A DNA stretch of 64,000 bases from positions 62,001-126,000 of the forward strand of contig NW_020289994.1 of the NCBI RefSeq assembly GCF_003144245.1. Direction: 5' to 3'. This document shows, piece after piece, positions 56,387 to 64,000 of this stretch. The first letter of the stretch is position 1. Each line of letters opens with the position of its first letter. Position numbers and translations under genes: made by a program. Source of the stretch: Jaminaea rosea. Taxonomy: Eukaryota; Basidiomycota; Exobasidiomycetes; Microstromatales. A model generated the notes under the pieces. It was not told the DNA's origin. It did not search any database and saw only the letters and a program-made list of their open reading frames with translations.

Positions 56387-59308
56387 CTAGGCTGAGGCTG
56401 CGCCTTTGTTGGCCCCTCGCGTCTGCTCCTGGCGTTGCTTCCGACGATGCTCGCCCAGACCACAGTCGTCAAGCGTTTTGACGGCGCTTCTCCTCTGTGC
56501 GGACGAGATCGTGTTGGCCGCCTCGAGCAAAGCCTTGTTTCGCAGCTTGAGATTTGAAGTTGCGACAATCTCGTTGAAGTTCGCGAGGATGGTCGGATCA
56601 GCTGCGTTGAGAGGAGGTACTTGTCTTGATTGACGAGGCGGGCTGCGAGGAAGACGGGTGAGATGTCATGGTGGTCAGTGCCTCATGTAGCAGCTCATGA
56701 TAGCTGTCCGAATCGACGCACTTGTCCTTCGCCTGCCATGCGCTCTCAAAGGCCTTCAATTGTAGGACCTCATTGAGGTTGGAAGTGGTCCTCTGTGGCG
56801 GAGAAGCAGCGAGGATGAGAACAAGTTAGCGCGCTTGACGTGGAAGCAGGTAGGCTGTCATTCACCTTCTGTCCTGCCACTTGACCATCTTCCTCCTCCT
56901 CCGCTTCTTCATCCTCCTCCTCCGCATCACCGTCCTCATCGTCTGCCTCAACCTCGCCGTCGTGCCCGCCCGCTCCACAGAATTCGGCTTCGCTCCCTGC
57001 CTCATCATGCTCATCCCACTCCAGTGAGTCCGCCAAGCTAGCGTCCTCATCTCTCTCCTCGTCCGGGACCCAGATGCCCTCCTCTTGCTCCTCCTCTTGA
57101 TTACCCTCCCTTGAATTTCCGCGACTGCATTCTCTTCGCGCTCGTTGATGTGCTTCTCTCGACGGCTGGCGCCGCTAGCCTCTTGCTCCTCCTCTTCAAT
57201 GCGATCGTAAATGAGTCCCTCTCCTTCTTCTTATTCTTCTTCATCGGGGTCCTCGAACTCGTTCTGATCCGCAGGGCGGGTAGTCCATTGATCTTCTCGG
57301 TGGAGGTGAGGGGGAGACGGGGACAGATGCAGCGGTCTTGCGCTTGGTAGCGCGGGAAGCAGCTGGATTCCTGCTTCTCCCTACGGTCAGTCTTACCGTT
57401 GTCGCCGTGGGTGATGATGACCTTGGCAGGTGCCGGCAAGAAGAAAGCGACTCGGTATGAACCTGAAGCAGGCAAGAGTGGCTTCTTTGTGGCGAAAAGA
57501 GCTGCCTCGGGCGCGGCAAGAGGAATGACACGCTTGCGCATCCGTGCTGTCAGATAAAGCTAAGCGACTTGACTCTGATCGCTGGCCTGTCCCGAAGGAG
57601 CAGCGCTGTCGTTCCATGAAGCACTCCGCACTTCCTTCGGCTGTGAGAGTGAGGTCGAGTCATTGCTGGTGCAGTGAGCACGATTACGTCTACCGTACTG
57701 TTGCTGCATTTATCGAGCGATACTCCAGATCGGCGGCTAGCGTGCCGGATGGACTGGAACGAGACGTTGTCGCCCGTCTGAGAGCCACGAGATGGAGCAC
57801 TTCGGTTGCGTATGGCATCGTGATCCTCGTCATCAACATCCAGCGCATGGATGCTGCGCAACTCCTCGTTGGTGTCGTTTGCGTCTTTCTCTTGATCATC
57901 TTGGTCCACTTCTGCGACGTATCGAGAGCCGATGACAAAAGCACCAGGACGCAATCGCTCGTTCAGGAGTCTGTTGTACCGGTGCTCATAGCTTCGTGTT
58001 GAGGAGCGAGATGGAGGGGAGGGTACGCAGGGGCCGCACCGGGGCGCTTGCGTATGATGGGACCATGTCCGGCGGAGGGTACGACTGGCGCAGCTGCAAC
58101 AACGAAGGTTGAGGGCGACAGGCAGCCAGAGCCGTGCGTTGAGCAGGAGCAAGCGTGCGGCGGCGGACGTCGTGTACCCCGTCCTCGCCCGTCAAAAGCT
58201 CGTGACCATGGGCTCCCCGCGTTGCAGCCCTGGCCGCCTCAGCCTCTGTAGAATGCAGACGATCCATCTCGCGCACGCCCTCGTCCGCGCCCTGTCGATC
58301 GGCTGACCCATCTTCCTCCCTTGCGTCCGCGACAATCCCCTCGCTCGACCCCTTTGAGCCCCGCTGCACCCGGCTAACCCTCTCACCCGCCCCTTCGCCA
58401 TGTCCACGATGGCTCGACCCCGCACCGCTGACATCTCTCGGCTCGCCGAGTCTGGCCTGCTCGCCCCCCTGGTTCTCCGCGAGGCCGTCTAACGGGCGGA
58501 CCTCTGCCGACGAGCTGATGACGACGACCGGCGACTCGACCGGCGACTGGCGCTGTTGCTGCTGCTGGCGGTGATGGTGGTGACGGCACAGCTGAGTACG
58601 GTTGTGCCTCCCGTACTGCTGCTGCGAGGGCCGGTTAGACGTTGCGGAGCGGCGACCAGCCTGTCGAATGGGCTGGGATGGTTCTGTGCCCTCCCAGGCG
58701 TCGTTGTTATTCTCGTCTACGTCATCAGCGCCATCGTCATCGCCGTCGTTGTAGAGGGCTGAAGAAGAAGGCACAGGCACGCGGTTGTCGACCATCATTG
58801 GAGCGTGATTGCCGACGGTGAGCTCGGCCAGACTGGCCCATCGAGCTTCGGCTCGGTTAGACTAGCCTGCGCTCAGACCTCTCTCTTGCTCGTCGGTGGT
58901 TCTTGTCCTCGAGTCTGTGTCTCCTGTAGCTTCCTCCTTTTGGTTTATCACTTGAATCGACGTGCTTCGCATTACGTGGCCTGGCTACGCCGACAATTGC
59001 GCGGGTGGCGATCGCGCGCACCCTTGATGAGAACGGGTGGTCACTAGAGGGGAGAAGGGCCCGGGACCATGGTCAGACTCTCAGTGGTACAATACTACCA
59101 CGAATCGCTTACCATAGCTCGCACTGCCATCTGCCCAAAGGCGCCACGTACGGGGCCAACGCTGATTTGTGGCGCCGAAGCTCTCGCCGGCGTCGGAGGG
59201 GTGACGAGATGACCCTGCCGAGAGTGGCCAGGAGTCTCCGTATCTCGCCTCCGCGCTGTGGAAGCCCACGAGCGAGCGCATCTGGAAGCGGCCCTGCTCG
59301 TTTCCCAT
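56387..59308 (-). CDS. Unresolved multi-exon accessory gene (copy A)
   Basis: Not recognised. Parts are clear, the whole is not. The last three exons are well marked: one ending at 56866, then 56792-56722 and 56642-56387, joined by 73- and 79-nt introns with GTGAAT/GTGCGT donors and CAG acceptors; they encode an acidic stretch (EEEDEEAEEEEDGQVAGQK), SNLNEVLQLKAFESAWQAK, and a basic end with SNLKLRNKALLEAANT. At the 5' side an exon ending at 59113 (ADGSASYG) and one starting at 58845 (RVPVPSSSALYND, then His/Gln-rich) match copy B. Between 56.9 and 58.0 kb several coding-like frames alternate (for example LIYDRIEEEEQEASGASRR) and I could not settle the splicing. It ends 76 bases before the start of the GIY-YIG/OTU frame, in the same frame. 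Confidence 0.35.
58843..58976 (-). repeat. Dispersed repeat copy R1, inside a putative intron
   Basis: Copy of the roughly 130-bp unit. Cores: GCCTGCGCTCAGACC at 58865-58879 and CTCGAGTCTGTGTCTC at 58908-58923. It fills most of the right part of a putative 267-nt intron (59112-58846) of copy A; the matching intron in copy B is 69 nt and lacks it. Confidence 0.7.
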
Positions 59309-59395
59309 CTGCCGCTCTGGCCGCTCCTGACGGGCTCTCTCCCTCTCTGCTAATGCTCGCAGCTACCACCTGACCCAGCTCGTGCTCCCCGTTCC

Positions 59396-59951
59396 TCACC
59401 CGCCTTTGTTACAGTACTGCTGCTGTTGTTGATGCTGGTGCTGCTGAGCAGCGGCAGTCGAGACGGGGGTCGGGCGAGGCTGCTGCTGCTGCTGCTGCTG
59501 TTGCTGCTGAGCAGCGATGGTTGAGGGGAGGCCGGGCGGGGTTGCTCTTGCTGCTGCTGCTGCTGTTGTTGCTGTTGCTGTTGCTACTCTTGTTGTTCTT
59601 GCTGCTGCTGCTGCCGCTGCTGCATCCTCATCTGTGATCTCTCCTCCGCCGACATTTGCAGCCGTGCTCTCTCGAGCTCGATTGCCCTCTCCCTCTGGGT
59701 CGTCTGCTGCTGCTACTCCTGCCATCGCAGGAAGGCATCGAAGGCGACAGTCGGTGTCCTTCCACCGTCTTCGGACAGTCCGGCTGCTGCTAGCTGCTGT
59801 AGCCGCGCGGGAATGGCGGACGCAGCCGAGGTTGAGGAGGCAGGGGCCGGGCAAGGCTGTGCCTGCTGCTGTAGGGCAGCAGGGGTCGAGGCGGAGGCGG
59901 AGCGAGGCTGCGGCTGGTCGGCAGCGGGGACCGCGGCGGAGGGCGGGCGAG

Positions 59952-59982
<31 letters not shown>

Positions 59983-60618
59983 CTGCTGCCGTTGTTGCTG
60001 GCCGACAGCAACATTGGTCGCGTGGTCGTACTCTTCTTCTTGCTCCCGATACTCCGGGTCGCCGTCCTCTTCTTCCTCCTCATCCTCGTCCTGCGACGCG
60101 AGGAGAGCCAACGAAGGCACTGGGACACGGTCACCAACATCCGTGAGCCTGGCCAGAGTAGTCTGGCTTCGGCGGCAGCTGCGCTGGTGGCGGTCGCTTG
60201 AGTCGCGACGAGGGAAAGGGTCATCGCTACAAAGGACAAGTTACCGAGATCAGGGTTAGACTTGCCGACTTATGATCGTGCCCCAAATCGCTTACCACTA
60301 GGAGCAGAGCCATCGGCGAGGATCCTTGCCGGTGCTGGGGTAGAGGAGACAGCAAAGGTTAGCTGCGGTCTGCCGCCGACGTACGGCAAGGGCTGCTCAC
60401 ATGGATCTCCATTCGGCGCCGTGCTGCTCCTCAAAGTGGCGGCGCAGGTTGGAGCGGCTAAGCGGGCGGTACGAGCGTTTACGGGTCAGCCGGCTATCCG
60501 CCTTCCATGATAACACTACTTTCAGCGCTTACTCTGTGTGCCTCTTCTTGCACACGCCGCATGTGAGGGTGTTGAATGGGTCCATAGCCCTCATGTGGGC
60601 TTCGGTGAAACTCGCCAT
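59396..60618 (-). CDS. C2H2 zinc-finger gene, paralogue of copy A (copy B); may be decayed
   Basis: The first exon (60618-60533) and second (60457-60401) join across a 75-nt intron with a CTGAC branch-like site to give TCGVCKKRHTDRSNLRRHF plus EEQHG: a textbook C-X2-C-X12-H-X4-H zinc finger. A third exon ends at 60296 with ADGSAPSG, a 69-nt intron follows, and the next exon holds VGDRVPVPSLALLASQ, an acidic run, then Gln-rich sequence from CAG tracts. DGSAPSG and RVPVPS match copy A in order and spacing, so the two are tandem paralogues. I could not make the phase close between the zinc-finger exon and the third exon, and two TAG codons interrupt the Gln-rich frame near 59722 and 59583, so copy B may be a decaying duplicate. 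Function unknown; a DNA-binding role is inferred from the finger. Confidence 0.4.
59410..60000. repeat. CTG/CAG trinucleotide-rich tracts
   Basis: Clusters of CTG/TTG triplets at about 59412-59455, 59481-59511, 59545-59626 and 59949-60000, giving Gln runs on the minus strand. They lie within copy B and are prone to length change. Confidence 0.85.
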
Positions 60619-62839
60619 CTTCTGCTGGCAGGAGTGACGAGCTTGTGCTGAGGTAGAGACGAACAAGCCTTCCCGCACCTTCAACGCGACGGCGTTCACT
60701 TCAGATGAACAGGGCGGCTCGCCAAGGTGACACCTTGCGATGATGCTTGAGCAAGTGGTCTGGTGATGTTTGCGCGAGTGGGAAAGCCTTGATAGGTGCC
60801 AATGAGCCTGAAGCCTCTCGCTCAGCTGGCTGCTTGTATGCGCCTTGACCTCAGGGCTGGCAATGACATGCTCCGTCGCGAAGTGACTTGAGAGGAGACA
60901 CGAAGGGGTGCCACCCTCGAATTGGCTCGGATGGTGAGCAAATAGAACAAGGACTTGACCTCAGCAGGCGAAGGTACATAGGTGCCAGATGAGCTGTGGC
61001 ACCGTGGTAGCAATGGCTTGGCTGTCTTCCAGGATGGTGGAGGTTGACCAGCAACCTCGCTGAGGTTGCGTGAATGGGTGACCTGGTGTTGAGGAAGGTG
61101 CGTTGAAAAGATGCTACTCAATGAGCTACCTGATTGGTATCGCAAGGTGGGAAGGTGAAGAGTGCTGAGCAGTGCGTTGTGCGCACACGTCGGGGAGGGA
61201 AGACATGACCGAGTGAGTTGAGGCCAAGTACACCTGGCTGGGACTGCGGTGCGCCACCACCCGCGAAGAGACACTCACACAATTTGAGTGGGTGGAGAGA
61301 AAGGGTGCCAGCTGGCAAAGATGAAATGATTGGCCGCGCAATGCTGAGCACGACCCGCGTGGCGGAGCGCTCAGCCAGAGCGGTAGCAGTGGAAGACTGA
61401 ACAGGAGGGTGAGTGGCGAGCGGGTAGAAGAATAAGGGTGTTGCGATGATATGATGGAGATGCGCTGCCAGAGCGTGTGGTGGGAGATGATGATGAGGAG
61501 TGGATGGAGAGATGGAGAGCGGGTGCGGGCCAGCTGATTGGGTGAGTGATTGGGTGCGGGTGATTGGATCTCGCGACGACAAAGCCTGCCTCTCGCTGAC
61601 TCGCTTCCACTCAACTTCCGCACCACGTGGCGAAGATTGTTGTTCCTCCTCTACGCGTCTTCAAGCCGTTGCATCTTGCTTCACGTCCATTCAAACTGGC
61701 TTGACATTATCTCGCCCGTCATCAGCTGCTCCATTGAATCCATCTACGTCAGTCATCATTACCTGCAGCTTCCCCATTGTTCCGCTGCCGTAGCAGCAGC
61801 ACACAGGTCTTCGATAGTCAGCTCCATCTACGTAACAGCACACCATCAGCGCTACCCCTTTCACCAACGCTGCTGAGCCTGCCTTCAGAATGCCAGCCGC
61901 CGAGAAACATCCCCACCGGTTTAGCACACATGCTATTGGTTTCCCCCTCGCACCGTACCTCCCCCTCTGCTGCTAATTCCCGTACCAGATGAAGGTCAGG
62001 ACTGGCTTCTCAATGAGCGGCTGCGTGCGCGTGATGAGGACTCTACATGCGCTTGTTTCAGTGCCAAGTAAGCCAGGAAGGTCTGCAAGGAGCTTCGCGG
62101 CCACGACTGCCCTGCTCACCATGGCACTGACGGCGAGCAAGTACCTCAGCTGCTGATTTTGCTATTTCGCAATGCGTTGAACTTGATTCACCAGCTCATC
62201 AGCGAGTGCGAGGGCTGCAGCAGGATACATGCATGCTCGAGGAGACGAAGAAGAAGCTATTGGTGCGCTGTAAGACGACGACACGCCCTGCAACAGGGCA
62301 GAGAAGAAGAACAATGACCCGTTACTGCTCTCTTGATGTGTTGTGCTGCTTACCCTCTCCGAGCTCACGCTTGGTCTACATCCAATTCGATTACTTTCTG
62401 ATGGCTCAGTCCTGGGCGCGAGAGTGGTACCGAGTGCAGCTGGTCTCCGGAGAGGCAAAGCAGTGTTGAACCTGGTGGTCGGCGCTCGCGCTACGAGCTT
62501 GAAGCGGAGAGACAGAGACAGGATAGCGCCAAGCTTGTCGTAGATGGCGTCACCCATCGAACTCAACCTTGCCTTTCATCGTTGCTCCTGAAGCTCACGC
62601 AGATTCAGACGCTCAACTGCGCTCTGAAGCGATTGTGGCCGAGAACAGAGTATATGACGCTAAGTACAGTATTTAGAGAGGAAAGAGAGAAGAGACGCAA
62701 CAAGGCGAGATAGCTACGTGAAGGATATAGGCGAGGCCAGACGATCGGAGAAAAAGAGCAAGGAGAATTTTGACGGCGAGATGAGTGGTTGTGCTTGTCT
62801 GCTGGCTTTGCTCGTTTCCCCAAACGGCTTTGTACGACT
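60619..62839. other. 2.2-kb stretch without a supported gene
   Basis: I find no family-like frame. Overlapping frames at 61118-61626 on the minus strand are Ser/His/Pro-rich. A 134-codon minus-strand frame at 62162-62566 ends with AALALADELVNQVQRIAK and looks mildly coding, so a small or spliced gene there is possible but unproven. Text near 60710-61090 repeats words such as GGTGACCTGG and AGGTTG, without a clear unit. Confidence 0.35.
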
Positions 62840-63934
62840 TCAAGCCGCGATACTTTCTTGATCCTCCTCCTCCTCGACTGAGAGATCGCTAGGAGCCATG
62901 AAGAGGTCCGGAGAGCAGCCACGCGACATGTAGGCCGCATTGATGAGGTAACAGACGAACCAGCTGGGGCCCGCCAACTTCAATGACTCGAACATTTCCT
63001 TGTCCCGCCTTGAACGGTCTTCGGATCGATACATGCGATAGTACACGTCACTAAAAGTGCCGTCACCGCATTCACAGACCCACAAGTTGATGTCCCAGCC
63101 CTCCTCTCGCCAAGGCGTTCCAAGATTGATTCCAAGCTGGACCGAGAGTTGCCCCTCAATAGCGGTGATGGCTCCAAGTCTGGCATGGTTGTGAACATCG
63201 CCGGGGACGGTAACTATGACTGATCCTCCTAAGGAGGAAGTAGCGCGTAGGCGGCAGCCTCCGTCTCGCAGACGCACCCCGATCTTGGCAAGCTTGCTAT
63301 GCGCATAGGGATGAAGATCGGCGTACACGATCAGCTCATTCCGCTTCAGCGAGGCAATTTTGCCGAGGGGAGAGAGGAAGCGACTCCAGTCTTGAGTGAT
63401 GATTTCAGCGGATCCACAGCAGGGAAGAGAGACGTCTGTGGTCTGGCTTTGGAGAACGAGGCGATAGTTGTTGAGTAGATAAGACACTTCGGCTGTTGCT
63501 GCAGCGGGCTGGCTTGCATAGCTCGTGGTGTCATTCGAGAAAAAGAGGAGCGAGGCGGGTCCATCGGGCAGGCCTTGAGCATGACCGAGGCTAAGCTCGT
63601 AGACGCCGGTGTAACGAATGAGCTCAATGTAGAGCTTGCCGCCCAGAACCTTGCCATTGATGCCCGACTTGCGCTGGATCTTCCGCCAGATGGCGTCTCG
63701 GTCCTCGGCACTGATGCCGATGAGACGGACAAGTCTGCGATTGGGAAGGTCGAGAGCCTCGCTCGAGGAAGCCGCGAAGGCGACAGATGAGGCAATGAGG
63801 GGTAGCGAGGGAAGCTTGTCTACGTACTCGATCCAGTCGATCTGGTTTTTATGGACAATGTTGAGGGAAACGCTATCAGGCGCCGAGGCCGACGCAGTGT
63901 CGCTCAGCACGCTCGCGCTGCGCTTGGGTGCCAT
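62840..63934 (-). CDS. Orphan protein, 364 aa, unknown function
   Basis: One uninterrupted frame with normal amino-acid balance and no low complexity, which favours a real gene. Not recognised. The start MAPKRSASVLSDTASA was preferred to an in-frame ATG 27 bases upstream. Notable segments: KNQIDWIEYVDKLPSLPLIA, AEDRDAIWRKIQRKSGINGK, GKLYIELIRYTGVYELSLGH, KIGVRLRDGGCRLRATSSLG, VPGDVHNHARLGAI, WDINLWVCECGDGTFSDVYY and a final acidic tail (VEEEEDQES). A CECG and CCGS pair of Cys motifs could bind metal, but spacing fits no finger I know. No signal peptide or membrane segment is obvious. It lies at the right edge and shares strand with the other accessory genes. Confidence 0.6.
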   Translation of the reverse strand: MAPKRSASVLSDTASASAPDSVSLNIVHKNQIDWIEYVDKLPSLPLIASSVAFAASSSEALDLPNRRLVRLIGISAEDRDAIWRKIQRKSGINGKVLGGKLYIELIRYTGVYELSLGHAQGLPDGPASLLFFSNDTTSYASQPAAATAEVSYLLNNYRLVLQSQTTDVSLPCCGSAEIITQDWSRFLSPLGKIASLKRNELIVYADLHPYAHSKLAKIGVRLRDGGCRLRATSSLGGSVIVTVPGDVHNHARLGAITAIEGQLSVQLGINLGTPWREEGWDINLWVCECGDGTFSDVYYRMYRSEDRSRRDKEMFESLKLAGPSWFVCYLINAAYMSRGCSPDLFMAPSDLSVEEEEDQESIAA

Positions 63935-64000
63935 TTTTGACGGTTGGACGCGAGGGAGCAAGGGAATGAGGGATCCTGGGATTGAAGAGGCGTGCCACCA

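Noticed and set aside
52945-58976. Repeat copies R1 and R2 as long terminal repeats of one 6-kb retroelement
   Set aside because: They are direct copies and could look like LTRs, but they are only about 70 percent alike, one lies inside a putative intron, a third copy exists 28 kb away in reverse orientation, and I see no retroelement proteins between them.
59396-59854. 152-codon minus-strand Ala/Gln-rich frame as a separate gene
   Set aside because: It is an out-of-phase reading of the CAG tracts of copy B.
56387-60618. TAG reassigned to an amino acid in this organism
   Set aside because: Core genes here (ISY1, RPS11, SEC28, SDHAF4, TTC27, aminopeptidase P) end at TAG exactly where their families end.
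1-64000. tRNA, rRNA or CRISPR arrays
   Set aside because: I scanned by eye for tRNA B-box words, rRNA phrases and regular repeat-spacer patterns and found none I could support; a tRNAscan run would settle tRNAs.

Overview
The window looks like a chromosome piece of a basidiomycete fungus, probably a smut relative (Ustilaginomycotina). Its protein-coding genes are dense and GC-rich. Introns are short (about 40-180 nt), usually open with GTGAGT, GTGCGT or GTAAG, and sit in conserved eukaryotic genes. A complex I subunit (GRIM-19), NEDD8-pathway DCN1, VID27 and ISY1 are all present. The phylum call is fairly safe; the subphylum is inference from protein flavour and gene structure.

Bases 3386-52681 are a core-gene block. 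Read left to right it holds NOP14, GRIM-19/NDUFA13, NAD-isocitrate dehydrogenase IDH1, an unknown single-pass membrane protein, Ran GTPase, RPA43, a PBY1-type tubulin-tyrosine-ligase-like protein, ISY1, epsilon-COP, an RPD3/Clr6-type histone deacetylase with a long tail, SDHAF4, an orphan 675-aa gene, ribosomal proteins S11 and S12, DCN1, aminopeptidase P, RRN3, TTC27, a cytochrome P450, an 865-aa disordered protein, VID27 and GPATCH11. From NOP14 to TTC27 the genes alternate - + - + without exception, so promoters are shared by divergent pairs and 3' ends face each other, often less than 150 bp apart. Three genes serve RNA polymerase I or early small-subunit assembly (NOP14, RPA43, RRN3) and two encode 40S proteins (S11, S12). 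Three serve mitochondrial respiration (GRIM-19, IDH1, SDHAF4).

Two stretches look different. The first (about 23.8-29.1 kb) carries the orphan 675-aa gene. The second (about 52.7-64 kb) has an 883-aa protein model that joins a GIY-YIG nuclease-like region to a C-terminal OTU-like cysteine protease region. Upstream of it lie two related, low-complexity, multi-exon genes, one beginning with a classical C2H2 zinc finger, and further right there is an orphan 364-aa gene. A run of 69 G and long CAG/CTG tracts also lie here. A diverged, roughly 130-bp repeat occurs three times in the window, once in the first stretch and twice in the second, and nowhere that I noticed in the core block. The second stretch is the best candidate for something undescribed: an accessory gene family or mobile unit with zinc-finger, nuclease and deubiquitinase-like parts.

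Exon boundaries were placed by eye from splice signals, reading phase and family knowledge. Where I say phases close, the summed exon lengths are divisible by three.
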